A DNA stretch of 58,328 nt, from positions 1-58,328 of the forward strand of contig JANRLL010000013.1 in assembly GCA_033762715.1 (NCBI GenBank), given 5' to 3'. Source of the DNA: JANRLL01 sp033762715 (GTDB taxonomy: Bacteria > Pseudomonadota > Alphaproteobacteria > Rickettsiales > SXRF01). A model generated the notes under the pieces. That model was given only the letters and a program-made list of their open reading frames with translations, was not told where the DNA came from and ran no database searches. How positions within the stretch are numbered: the stretch's first letter is position 1; each line of letters begins with the position of its first letter. The translations under genes were made by a program, and so were the position numbers. Below, piece by piece: positions 8,518 to 17,172 of this stretch.

Positions 8518-10347
8518 ATGAGCCAAGTTGACCTGACCTCGAATGTTGCACAATCCGCATTGCTGACGAATGAGGGCATCGCCTTGATGGCAGCAGGTAA
8601 TGTCAATGACGCCTTGGATCATTTTAATCGCGCCATCGTACTCAACCCAAAACTAGCCGCGGCCTATTATAATCGCGCAACCTTACAAATACAGCTTCCT
8701 CATCAGAATATGGACCAGATGTTAGCTGATTTCCAATTGGCCGCTTCGCTAGAGCCGAATAACGCAAAATTGCTGCAACATATTGGCGCTAAATTACTAG
8801 CATATGAGTTTTTAATTGAAGGCGTTCAGACGTTGCAGCGCAGTGTCGAACTCGATCCGAATAATGCCGATGCCTGGATGTTACTCGTGGATGGATACCA
8901 TCTATTAGGCGACACTGATTCGACGCTTAAATTCTATGAATATCTTATCCAGCGCTTTCCCGATAATAAAACTATCCAATTACGCGACGCATTATTTATT
9001 CCCAATATTGCCGCCTCTAACGAAGCTATTGAGCAATCACGCGCGCGCATCACGCAAAAACTCAAAAGCTTATTAGCTAAAAACTTTATCTGCGATGACC
9101 CAACGCGCGATATCCGTAACTCATTATTCTACCTCTATTACCAAGGACAGTATCATCGGCCGATGGCAGAAATGCTGGCCCAGTTTTTCCTTAAAACCTG
9201 CCCTTCCCTGCATTTTACCGCACCACATTGTAGCCTGCCTCGCAAAAAGCCGGGCGAGAAACTTAAAATTGGCTTTGTCTCACCGTCCATGCACCAGGTT
9301 ACGCTCAATCAGTTTTTCACTGAGATTATGGCAACGCTTGCTAATAGCCCTGATTGGGAGGTGCATATTTTTTCCAACGCGCCGAGTAATAATGCAACCG
9401 TCAGCGATCTCAAAAAACGCTTTCCGCATTATCATCAGCTGCCTAATCATCATGAAGCCGCTTACCCTATCATTGCTGAACAACAAATGGATGTATTGCT
9501 GCATTTGGAAATTGGCTGCAGTCATTTAATGTATTTATTGGGATTTGCCCGCCTGGCTCCGCTGCAATGCGTCTGGGGCGGCATTGCCGCCACGACGGGT
9601 ATTCCCACTATCGATTATTATCTCTCCTGCCGCGATGCCGAGCCGGATAATGCGCAAGACCACTACAGTGAAACCTTGGCCATGACCGATCGCACCGTTT
9701 GCGTCCTCAAAAAACCGCAAATAACGCTGCCCTTTAAAAGCCGTGCTGAGCTTGGATTGCCTACCGGTGATTACCGGCTTTATGCCTGTCCGGTGCAGAT
9801 TTTTAAAATCCATCCCGATATGGACCGTGCGTTTGGAGAGATATTAAAACGCGATCCTAAAGCCGTGTTGCTTTTCTTTAGTAACAAAAAATCGCTCATG
9901 CCGGAATATCTGAAGCGGCGTTTTCAGCGGCATATTCCCAGTGAATATCACGACCGAATTATCTTCATGCCGTATTTTAACCGCGATGATTTTATGCATT
10001 TGCTACGCGCGGTGGATTGCTTGCTCGATAGTTTCCATTATTCCTTCGGCACCACCGCTTTCCTGGCCTTCGCCGCCTGCGCACCGTTTGTCACTTGGCA
10101 AGGCCCTTACTTAAGCGGCCGCGTGGGCTGGCGCATGTATAATTGCGTCGGCAACACCGAGCTTGTAGCTCATACGCAGGAAGAATATGTCGCGCTTGCT
10201 ATTAAGCTCGCGCAGGACAAATCCTTCTATGCGCGCATATCGCAAGTAATGGCTGAGCGCGGCGATCAATTCTTCGATGATTATGCCGTTATTGACGATT
10301 TATCCGCTTTGTTGAAACAGCTGTATTTTGAGCGTCCGGCCCAATGA
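8518..10347 (+). CDS. TPR-repeat O-GlcNAc-transferase-like glycosyltransferase (GT41)
   Basis: 609 residues from the ATG at 8518; a TTG six bases upstream is also in frame but overlaps the previous stop. The N-terminal ~190 residues hold TPR helices (ALDHFNRAIVLNPKLAAAYY, ELDPNNADAWMLL). The C-terminal ~370 residues match the OGT/SPINDLY catalytic half: KIGFVSPS, CPVQIFKIHPDMD (UDP-binding lysine region) and DCLLDSFHYSFGTT with PYLSGRVGWRMYNCVG. Family members attach sugars to Ser/Thr of proteins in the cytoplasm; bacterial examples modify flagellin and adhesins. It sits between an aminotransferase and an acyltransferase, so the donor may be a modified amino sugar (inference). Confidence 0.88.
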   Translation: MSQVDLTSNVAQSALLTNEGIALMAAGNVNDALDHFNRAIVLNPKLAAAYYNRATLQIQLPHQNMDQMLADFQLAASLEPNNAKLLQHIGAKLLAYEFLIEGVQTLQRSVELDPNNADAWMLLVDGYHLLGDTDSTLKFYEYLIQRFPDNKTIQLRDALFIPNIAASNEAIEQSRARITQKLKSLLAKNFICDDPTRDIRNSLFYLYYQGQYHRPMAEMLAQFFLKTCPSLHFTAPHCSLPRKKPGEKLKIGFVSPSMHQVTLNQFFTEIMATLANSPDWEVHIFSNAPSNNATVSDLKKRFPHYHQLPNHHEAAYPIIAEQQMDVLLHLEIGCSHLMYLLGFARLAPLQCVWGGIAATTGIPTIDYYLSCRDAEPDNAQDHYSETLAMTDRTVCVLKKPQITLPFKSRAELGLPTGDYRLYACPVQIFKIHPDMDRAFGEILKRDPKAVLLFFSNKKSLMPEYLKRRFQRHIPSEYHDRIIFMPYFNRDDFMHLLRAVDCLLDSFHYSFGTTAFLAFAACAPFVTWQGPYLSGRVGWRMYNCVGNTELVAHTQEEYVALAIKLAQDKSFYARISQVMAERGDQFFDDYAVIDDLSALLKQLYFERPAQ

Positions 10348-11228
10348 CCCATCCTTATGCCACAGCTGCTTACGGTGAAAGCCTAGCCCATTGGGGCAAA
10401 GACATATGGGTGCCAGCTTGGAACATGCCGGTCGTAATGCGCCCTATTGCCGACGCGGCATTTGATGTGGCTGGCGTATATCCTTTTAGCGCCTTTCCGC
10501 CGGACACCAATATACAAGCTGGATTGGATTTCATACGGGAGCATGGTGCGGTGTCGGCAACCTTCGTGCTGGATGATTATCACCGCCCTAATTTAGAGGT
10601 TCTGCGCGATACCAGCACCGTGCTGCGTCCTTTTAAAACCCATTATATCAACCGCCCCGAGCTCGGGCCACTACGCTATGATACGCATCATAGCCGCGCC
10701 TTGAAAAAGGCCCTTACACAGGTGCAGGTGAAGGCGTTTGCGCTAAGCGAACATTTACCAAGCTGGTGCGCCCTCTATGATTACCTGATTCAGGAATTAA
10801 AGCTCACCGGCCTGCACGCATTCCCGCATGAATACCATCGTCAAATCGCAGCCATTCCTGGCATGGTGGCCATTGGGGGCTGGATTGAAGATCGGTTCGT
10901 GTCCTGTCATATCTGGGCCTGCGATGACAAAACAGCGCATAGCCATTTGGTGGCATCAAACGCGGAAGGCTATGAGGCGCGTGCCGGTTTTGCGGTGAAT
11001 GATTTTTCGCTACGCTATTTTGCCGACAAACAAGTGATTAATTTCGGTGGTGGCGCAGGCAATACTGATGATCCCGATGATGGGCTGGCACGCTTTAAGC
11101 GCGGCTTTTCCAATGATACGGCCCAATCCTATATCGCAGGCATCGTGCTAGACGAAACACGTTACAAGAGCTATAGCGGCGCAGCGCAAACGGATTATTT
11201 TCCTGCCTACCGCGCCCCTAAGCCTTAA
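10344..11228 (+). CDS. FemAB/GNAT-like acyltransferase
   Basis: 294 residues, starting in an ATGA overlap with the OGT-like gene. The C-terminal half has the layout of FemAB-type acyltransferases: AIGGWIEDRFVSCHIWA, a SNAEGYEARAG segment, INFGGGAG and LARFKRGFS, the typical basic-Gly-Phe-Ser end of the acceptor pocket. Such enzymes form amide bonds to amino sugars or peptidoglycan using aminoacyl-tRNA, acyl-CoA or acyl-ACP. A nearby ACP and adenylating enzyme make an acyl-ACP donor attractive, but this is inference. It is the last gene of the three-gene run and overlaps the convergent methyltransferase by 11 bases. Confidence 0.7.
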   Translation: MTHPYATAAYGESLAHWGKDIWVPAWNMPVVMRPIADAAFDVAGVYPFSAFPPDTNIQAGLDFIREHGAVSATFVLDDYHRPNLEVLRDTSTVLRPFKTHYINRPELGPLRYDTHHSRALKKALTQVQVKAFALSEHLPSWCALYDYLIQELKLTGLHAFPHEYHRQIAAIPGMVAIGGWIEDRFVSCHIWACDDKTAHSHLVASNAEGYEARAGFAVNDFSLRYFADKQVINFGGGAGNTDDPDDGLARFKRGFSNDTAQSYIAGIVLDETRYKSYSGAAQTDYFPAYRAPKP

Positions 11229-11985
11229 ACGGTTTTTGCACATAGGCATTCGGAAACCAGGAATTCGGTATGGTTTGAATCTTGATATCCGGTAATAGCT
11301 CGGTTACAGCACGCGTTTCACCAGGAGCTACTTCATTGTTATATTGATCAAAAATCATGATGCCGCCTGGCACCATGCGCGGCCAGAAAGCCTTGATCGC
11401 CGCCGACACCACTGGATAGGTGCCTGAATCCAGATAGGCTAATTTGAACCGCAAATGCGAATGCTGCTCGAAGAAACCATCAATCTCCGTAGCGACATTT
11501 AGATTATGTATTTTTAATATGTGATCGAGCTTTTGAATGCGTACCAACTCATTGAGGCGCTCTTCTGATTCCGCATCCAACGCATCATTAATCAGCACAT
11601 CCTCTTTGGTGGCTTTGGTGCCGCGGAACCAATCGAACCCATGCACCATGGTCAGTGCTTCCGGCTCAAAAATCTGCACCATTTTCGCAAACTGGATGGA
11701 GCTGGGGCCCATATGCACGCCAACTTCGGCGATATGCCCACAAATACCTTCTACTTTTTTATAAAACTCATACAAAGTGAGGGCTTTCCATAAAGTCATC
11801 TGCCCAACAAAGGCAGGAAAATAATACAAGAAGTCGGTTTGCTTATAGCCCATCTCCAGCATGCGCTCGACGCCCGCGTAATAATCCTCGCGGCGATGCG
11901 CAAATTTTACCGTCTCTAATTTGCCGTCATTATAGGGTTTTTTTGTAGGGTTCACTTCTTGCGAAGCTGTGCTAATATTGGGCAT
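11218..11985 (-). CDS. TylF-like class I SAM-dependent O-methyltransferase
   Basis: 255 residues. HIAEVGVHMGPSSIQFA is the SAM-binding glycine-rich loop. VHGFDWFRG, then LAYLDSGTYPVVSAAI and PGGIMIFDQYNN, supply the acidic metal-site pattern of the macrocin O-methyltransferase/cephalosporin hydroxylase-like group. Such enzymes methylate sugar hydroxyls, which fits the glycan neighbourhood. GAGGAGT lies a few bases before the ATG and fixes the start. It is transcribed alone, against the flow of its neighbours, and its start lies 28 bases from that of the divergent methyltransferase. Confidence 0.8.
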   Translation of the reverse strand: MPNISTASQEVNPTKKPYNDGKLETVKFAHRREDYYAGVERMLEMGYKQTDFLYYFPAFVGQMTLWKALTLYEFYKKVEGICGHIAEVGVHMGPSSIQFAKMVQIFEPEALTMVHGFDWFRGTKATKEDVLINDALDAESEERLNELVRIQKLDHILKIHNLNVATEIDGFFEQHSHLRFKLAYLDSGTYPVVSAAIKAFWPRMVPGGIMIFDQYNNEVAPGETRAVTELLPDIKIQTIPNSWFPNAYVQKPFKA

Positions 11986-12013
11986 CGTTGACTCCTCAAT
12001 TTTATGTACACCT

Positions 12014-12958
12014 ATGCCTATTTATAGATGCCCGCGCCTCAAAACGCCATTAAAATACGAGCAAGATGCCTTAATAGCGCAAGACGGCACGCGCTACCCC
12101 ATCAGAGACGGCATTGCCGACTTTCTGTCACCGACCGAGCGAAATGACAATATGGATTATTATAATCATGCCGCCGTCAATTATGACGATGTGGCGCATT
12201 TGTCATTTACCATTCAAAAATGCGATGAGGAAAAAACGCGGCGCCATATGGCATCGCGTCTACAGCTTCAACCTAATCACAAAGTGCTGGAGATTGCTTG
12301 CGGCACCGGTCGTGATTCCGTCTATATCGCGGAGCAGTTAAGTGATAAAGGCGAGCTGTACCTGTTTGATATTAGCGAGGCCATGCTGCGCAAATGCCAG
12401 CAGAAGCTAAGCACCGCCAAACCAACGGTAGAATATGCGTTGGGCAATGCCTGCGCGCTACCCTATCCAGACGGTTACTTCGATAGCGTCTTTAGTTTTG
12501 GCGGACTTTCGGTATTTGATGATATTGCGCTTAGCTTGGCGGAGATGGTGCGTGTAATCCGCGTGGGCGGACGCATTGTCGTGGGCGATGAAAGCTTGGC
12601 GCCCTGGCTGTATGACAGCGAATACGGCAAGATTCTGCTGAACAATAATCCACTGTTTAAAGCAAAGCTGCCGCTTGAGCAAATGCCTGTGCAAGCACGC
12701 AATGTGCACATTGAATGGATCATTGGCGGCGTTTATTACCTGATTGATTTTACCGTGGGCAAAGGCGAACCCGAAGCCGAGTTTGATATGCCGATTCCTG
12801 GCCAGCGCGGCGGCAGCTTGCGCACGCGTTATGAAGGCAAACTCGAAGGGGTAACGCCGGAGGCCCTGGAAATCATGGAGAAGGCTCGCGCACAAACAGG
12901 CAAAAGTAAGCATCAGTGGCTAGAAGATGCTATTCGCTTAGCGGCAAAACAATCCTAA
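12014..12958 (+). CDS. Class I methyltransferase with Trm112-like N-terminal segment
   Basis: 314 residues from the ATG at 12014 (MPIYRCPR). An in-frame upstream start at 11969 would run into the divergent gene and is less likely. The first ~45 residues (YRCPRLKTPLKY, then RYPIRDGIADFL) resemble the Trm112/UPF0434 mini-domain often fused to methyltransferases. VLEIACGTGRDS is SAM motif I, LYLFDISEAML motif II, and YPDGYFDSVFSFGGL the post-motif region. Substrate unknown; a sugar, lipid or quinone is possible. No Shine-Dalgarno is visible, so it may be leaderless. Its end overlaps the convergent glycosidase-like gene by 4 bases. Confidence 0.78.
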   Translation: MPIYRCPRLKTPLKYEQDALIAQDGTRYPIRDGIADFLSPTERNDNMDYYNHAAVNYDDVAHLSFTIQKCDEEKTRRHMASRLQLQPNHKVLEIACGTGRDSVYIAEQLSDKGELYLFDISEAMLRKCQQKLSTAKPTVEYALGNACALPYPDGYFDSVFSFGGLSVFDDIALSLAEMVRVIRVGGRIVVGDESLAPWLYDSEYGKILLNNNPLFKAKLPLEQMPVQARNVHIEWIIGGVYYLIDFTVGKGEPEAEFDMPIPGQRGGSLRTRYEGKLEGVTPEALEIMEKARAQTGKSKHQWLEDAIRLAAKQS

Positions 12959-13881
12959 ACCTGCCACACCGCATAACCAAAGCCTTCTATGCCAAAATCA
13001 TTGCCGTTATAAAACATGTAGCGGCCATACGGCGTATCGACGATGCTTGGGTAGGACATCATTTTGCTATCCCAGCCTGATGCGCTTAGATCGATGCCAG
13101 CCGCACTATCATTGCGCTGCCAGAAGATGCCATCTTTCGATGTGGCATAACCCATGCGGTAGCTGCCATCACCGCCATAATAATCCTGGTTTTGGCGATG
13201 GCTAAACCACATATGATAGAGCCCATTTTCCACCAGCACGGCGGGGCGTATCGTGCATTCGTTCGCATCGCGGCCTGGCACACAAGGCTCATCGGATAAA
13301 TGCCAATCAATGCCATTATTCGAGCGCCCATAAAAAATATTATAGGTCTGTTCAAAACGCCCATCGATCTCTTTCCATGCCGTGGTGGCACCATACCAAA
13401 GATGCCATATATCGCCTTCCCTGCGTATATGCGGCGACATGATGGCATGGGGATGATGACGATTGGCCGAAAGCAACGGCCCTTTAAAGCGCTTGGTGAA
13501 ACTCTTGCCGCCATCACAGCTTACTGCCAGGCCAATGGCCACGTAATTAGGTATCTGATAACCGCGGTTCCACCCGCCGTAATAGAGCCACACCTCATCA
13601 CCCACATGCATCGCGTGGCTGGGCATGACGCCGAACTGATCGAATTCGCCTGGTCCGCCGCATTCTAAAATCGGCTCTTGATGAATATACAAAATGCGGC
13701 TGGGATCCTTGATATCCAAATCGAGAAAAACCGTGAGGCTTTTTTGCTGCTCGGGGCGCACGCCTATATAAACACGAATGCGATCTTCCAATACCAAGGC
13801 GGTGGGAATCTGCGCATGGCTTTTTACCCAGCTGATTTCACCTGCTGGTTTATAAATACAGCCTTTTTTAATCCATGCCAT
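12955..13881 (-). CDS. Glycosidase-like five-bladed propeller protein (GH43/GH130-like)
   Basis: 308 residues with no signal peptide, hence cytoplasmic. Propeller-blade motifs recur: VWLYYGGWNRG, IWHLWYGATTAW, LYHMWFSHRQNQD and YMFYNGNDFG, each near an acidic residue or SxDGxxF/W turn (SCDGGKSF, SKDGIFWQR). This matches the fold of glycan hydrolases or phosphorylases such as GH43, GH62 and GH130, and of catalytically uncharacterised homologues common in polysaccharide clusters. Cytoplasmic location argues for sugar editing or binding instead of nutrient degradation. It is the last gene of the minus-strand ACP-SDR-GNAT run, 3 nt after the GNAT gene. Exact activity not assignable. Confidence 0.62.
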   Translation of the reverse strand: MAWIKKGCIYKPAGEISWVKSHAQIPTALVLEDRIRVYIGVRPEQQKSLTVFLDLDIKDPSRILYIHQEPILECGGPGEFDQFGVMPSHAMHVGDEVWLYYGGWNRGYQIPNYVAIGLAVSCDGGKSFTKRFKGPLLSANRHHPHAIMSPHIRREGDIWHLWYGATTAWKEIDGRFEQTYNIFYGRSNNGIDWHLSDEPCVPGRDANECTIRPAVLVENGLYHMWFSHRQNQDYYGGDGSYRMGYATSKDGIFWQRNDSAAGIDLSASGWDSKMMSYPSIVDTPYGRYMFYNGNDFGIEGFGYAVWQV

Positions 13882-13884
13882 AAT

Positions 13885-14658
13885 CTATCCTGCCTGCAGA
13901 CGAATGGTTGCGTAGGGGTAATGCAATGATTCTTTAAAGCCTAATCGCTTAGCCACCGCAATTGAAGCTTTGTTATTGCTATAGCAATCCCAGCTGGGCT
14001 CGAGACCACTTTGCACGCATTGCGCAATGAAGGCCTGGGCGGCTTGCGCGGCGTAACCTTTGCCGCGGTGATTCGGATGGGTCACAATATCGATCTCGGC
14101 TTTGCCACCGCTAACCGCAGCCGCGTAACACAGGCTCACCAACTCGCCCTTCTCTTCTACCACCTGCGCTTTAGCCTGCTGCAAGAAGGCCTCTTCACTC
14201 GGCCAAAAGCGCGAGCCCAACTCCAATCCAAGAAGGGCTAATCGGGGCATGTCTGCCGGCTGCACCGGACGCGCGGCCACGTTGCCTGCTGACTGCCCTA
14301 TGAATTCAAACCGGATCCGCTCCGATACGGCAATATGCTCGCAAGCGGCGAAGGGTTGCAACCACTCATCCGGTATGGCATAGCAACGTACAACTTTGCC
14401 TATATCGGAAGGCATATAGCTATCGATCAACGCTGCACATAGCGTCGCGCTAAAGGAGAGGGTTTTGCTTACTTCGATATAGTGCGCAAAGCCAAAATGA
14501 TGCACCACAAACGCCGCGTCATGCGCATGCTCATCCAACGCAAACACCAGGCCCTTTTGCGTGCCCTCTAATACTGCGCCGATAATGGGAGAAAACGATG
14601 CGGAGCTTCGGTAGTGCGCAAAGAATTCCGCATACGCTTCTTTGCCAAGCGCACGCAT
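13885..14658 (-). CDS. GNAT-family N-acetyltransferase
   Basis: 257 residues. The C-terminal half contains the acetyl-CoA-binding motif A, THPNHRGKGYAAQAAQAF, and the following SWDCYSNNKASIAVAKRLGF that ends the GNAT fold. The N-terminal half is less conserved and probably a degenerate second GNAT-like lobe. These enzymes N-acylate amines, here plausibly an amino sugar. Its start overlaps the SDR stop in TAATG, indicating translational coupling. The substrate is unknown. Confidence 0.8.
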   Translation of the reverse strand: MRALGKEAYAEFFAHYRSSASFSPIIGAVLEGTQKGLVFALDEHAHDAAFVVHHFGFAHYIEVSKTLSFSATLCAALIDSYMPSDIGKVVRCYAIPDEWLQPFAACEHIAVSERIRFEFIGQSAGNVAARPVQPADMPRLALLGLELGSRFWPSEEAFLQQAKAQVVEEKGELVSLCYAAAVSGGKAEIDIVTHPNHRGKGYAAQAAQAFIAQCVQSGLEPSWDCYSNNKASIAVAKRLGFKESLHYPYATIRLQAG

Positions 14659-15392
14659 TACACTACCAACCCGCCATCCACATCGATGACCGTGCCATTT
14701 ACATAATCATTGTCGATGACAAAACGAATGGCCTGCAAAATATGGCTGGTGTCGCCTAGCTTTTTAAGCGGCACTTTATCGGTAATGGCTTGCAGCTGCG
14801 CCTCGCTTACGGCTTTGCGCGTGGAGGGCGTATCGATATAGCCTGGCGCAATGGCAGCACAACGAATACCCAACATGCCCAGCTCTTTGGCCCACACGGC
14901 CGTTAAAGCGTTCATGCCAGCTTTACTGGCGGCATAGGCGCTTTGGCCGGCATTGCCGCGCGCACTGACTGAGCTGATATTGACGATGATGCCTTTCTTG
15001 CGCTCACGCGCCATGCGATCGGCTATAATCTGGGTGACATAAAACACGGATAATAGATTTACATCCATAACCTGGCGAAACTGCTCGGCGGCCTGCGCAA
15101 AACGCGCGTCATCCTTATTCACTATATTCACCAGCGGCGCACTGTGTAGGATACCGACATTATTGATCAAAATATCCACCGGCGGCACGTCAGCCAGGGC
15201 GTTTTCGACGGCTACCGAATCAGCAACATCACAGGCAATAGCGGTAACACCTGCAGGTAATGCTTTAAGCCCCTGCTCATTTTTATCGAGTGCGATGACG
15301 CTTGCACCGGCGGCCACTAATTGCGAGACAATCGCCGCACCTAAGGCGCCACCCGCACCCGTTACCAACGCTACTTTGCCGGTTATTTGCAT
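14658..15392 (-). CDS. Short-chain dehydrogenase/reductase (3-oxoacyl-ACP reductase-like)
   Basis: 244 residues, classical SDR length. TGAGGALG at residues 11-18 is the dinucleotide motif, INNVG the NNAG-type motif, and Ser141, Tyr153 and Lys157 (YAASK) form the catalytic set. The C-terminal NGTVIDVDGGLVV is typical of the FabG-like group. The reading frame begins inside the last 10 bases of the ACP gene, so it may reduce an ACP-bound keto group. A sugar or polyol substrate is the alternative. Confidence 0.85.
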   Translation of the reverse strand: MQITGKVALVTGAGGALGAAIVSQLVAAGASVIALDKNEQGLKALPAGVTAIACDVADSVAVENALADVPPVDILINNVGILHSAPLVNIVNKDDARFAQAAEQFRQVMDVNLLSVFYVTQIIADRMARERKKGIIVNISSVSARGNAGQSAYAASKAGMNALTAVWAKELGMLGIRCAAIAPGYIDTPSTRKAVSEAQLQAITDKVPLKKLGDTSHILQAIRFVIDNDYVNGTVIDVDGGLVV

Positions 15393-15610
15393 ACGCCCCG
15401 CTGGCCCAATATGTGTTTAATCGCTTTCACCGACACCATATCGGCAATCTCATCGCCAGTCAGCTCCACCGAGAAATGTCGCTCAATATTGAGGATCAGC
15501 TCCATATGCTTGAGGGAATCCCACTCCGCCACGTCCTTCATAGTGGTGGCATCGCTCACGCGGTCGCGGGCAATCTTTAACGTGCTGGCAATCAATTCCT
15601 CTATGGTCAT
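15383..15610 (-). CDS. Free-standing acyl/peptidyl carrier protein
   Basis: 75 residues, four helices. EWDSLKHMELIL contains the DSL motif whose Ser32 receives the phosphopantetheine arm. Length and the single site fit DltC-like or specialised ACPs, not multidomain NRPS pieces. It is divergent from the adenylating enzyme gene, with about 30 bases between the two starts, and is followed by a coupled SDR. It probably carries an activated amino or hydroxy acid for transfer to the surface glycan. That role is inference; the carrier identity is strong. Confidence 0.9.
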   Translation of the reverse strand: MTIEELIASTLKIARDRVSDATTMKDVAEWDSLKHMELILNIERHFSVELTGDEIADMVSVKAIKHILGQRGVCK

Positions 15611-15642
15611 AGGGCTTAAGTTATAGTAGTTTCTTGGTCACC

Positions 15643-17172
15643 ATGCCAGCATATATTTACAATATGGGGTTACGCTTCAAAGACATAGCGCAGCAGCACG
15701 CCATGCGAAACGCCTTGTCTTTCCCAAATGGTCCAACCCTCACCTATAGCGAGCTAGACGCCGCCAGCGATAAGGCTGCCGCGCATTTGCTGGCGCAAGG
15801 CGGCAACGCCAGTCAAGTGCTGGCCATCCATGCGGAGAAATCCGCGCTGACCTATATCGCGATGATTGCCGCGCTTAAAATCGGCATGCCTTATGTGGTG
15901 CTGGATACGGCAAGCCCAATGGAGCGGTTGGATAAAATTCTGCAACGCTGTAATCCTGCGATTATTGTAGCTGACCGGCCATTCGCCTGGGCAGGCAAGC
16001 AAGCAATGCCGCTAGAATCTTTGCGACAAAAGATAGCCCCTATCGACGTGGCCACCATCGCAAACATATCCGGCAGCACACCCGCCTATATCATGTTCAC
16101 TTCCGGCTCCACCGGATTTCCCAAAGGCGTAACCATCTCGCATGCCAGCATGGTCAATTTCTGCGAATGGGCGCGCACGACCTTTTCAATCACGCCCGAT
16201 GATGTGTTATCTGGTGCCAATGCGCTCTATTTCGATAATTCGGTGTTTGATTTCAGCGCCTCGCTATTTAATGGCGCCTGCCTGGTGCCCATCGACCGCG
16301 ACACGGTGACACAACCCAAAGCGCTGGTCGAAGCGGCAAAGAATTGCAGCCTATGGTTTTCAGTGCCATCCTTGCTCATCTATGTGCATACGCTACGCGC
16401 ATTGACGGCCGCCAGCTGGCCTTCCATGCGCGCGATCATTTTCGGCGGCGAAGGCTTTCCGAAAAGTGAACTCAAAAAACTCTATGGCTTGTATGGCAAG
16501 CAGGCCACGCTGTGGAATGTGTATGGCCCCACCGAATGCACCTGCATTTGCTCGGCCTATGGGATAAGCGAACGCGATTTTGACGATATGGACAAGCTCG
16601 CCCCGCTTGGACATATGGCACCTAATTTTACTAGCGCCGTGTTGGATGAAAGCGGTAAGCGCATCGTAGCACCTGGTGAGACTGGTGAGTTGTTACTGAT
16701 GGGCCCACAAGTCGCGCTTGGTTATTATAACGATCCTGAGCGCAACCAACTGGCTTTTGCACCCAGCCCGCTGAGCGCCATGGTGCCGCAACCCTGCTAC
16801 CGCACAGGCGATCTGGTGTGGCAGGACGGACAAACCGGCTATTATCATTTCGCTGGCCGCAAGGATAATCAGATCAAGCATATGGGCTACCGTATTGAGC
16901 TGGAAGAAATTGAAGCCGCACTTGCAAGCTTTGATGCGATCGCGCAATCGGCCGTCATCTATCATAAGAAAACACCGCATGGCGGAAGCATTATCGCCTT
17001 TGTGAGTGCCACGAGCGCAAACCTGGATGCTATTAAACAACAGCTGCGCGACCGCTTGCCCTCTTATATGATTCCGGATGATATTATTATCCGCGACCAG
17101 TTGCCTAAAAATGCCAATGGCAAAGTCGATCGCAAAGCACTCGCGGCAACCTATGGAGCAGAACATGGCTAA
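15643..17172 (+). CDS. DltA-like amino-acid/acid adenylating enzyme (ANL superfamily)
   Basis: 509 residues from the ATG at 15643; an in-frame TTG at 15634 is possible and neither has a clear ribosome site. Adenylation core motifs appear in order: YIMFTSGSTGFPKG (A3, residues 149-162), NVYGPTECT (A5), GETGELLLMG with YRTGD (A7), GRKDNQIKHMGYRIELEEIE (A8) and NGKVDRKAL with the A10 lysine. The stand-alone size and the adjacent ACP resemble D-alanine-ACP ligase DltA, which activates an acid as AMP ester and loads a carrier. The specificity pocket cannot be decoded reliably by eye. The NeuD-like gene overlaps its end by 8 bases. Confidence 0.88.
   Translation: MPAYIYNMGLRFKDIAQQHAMRNALSFPNGPTLTYSELDAASDKAAAHLLAQGGNASQVLAIHAEKSALTYIAMIAALKIGMPYVVLDTASPMERLDKILQRCNPAIIVADRPFAWAGKQAMPLESLRQKIAPIDVATIANISGSTPAYIMFTSGSTGFPKGVTISHASMVNFCEWARTTFSITPDDVLSGANALYFDNSVFDFSASLFNGACLVPIDRDTVTQPKALVEAAKNCSLWFSVPSLLIYVHTLRALTAASWPSMRAIIFGGEGFPKSELKKLYGLYGKQATLWNVYGPTECTCICSAYGISERDFDDMDKLAPLGHMAPNFTSAVLDESGKRIVAPGETGELLLMGPQVALGYYNDPERNQLAFAPSPLSAMVPQPCYRTGDLVWQDGQTGYYHFAGRKDNQIKHMGYRIELEEIEAALASFDAIAQSAVIYHKKTPHGGSIIAFVSATSANLDAIKQQLRDRLPSYMIPDDIIIRDQLPKNANGKVDRKALAATYGAEHG

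Noticed and set aside
15383..17172. Complete dlt operon for D-alanylation of teichoic acid
   Set aside because: DltB and DltD are absent and the organism is Gram-negative. Only the ligase and carrier resemble DltA and DltC.
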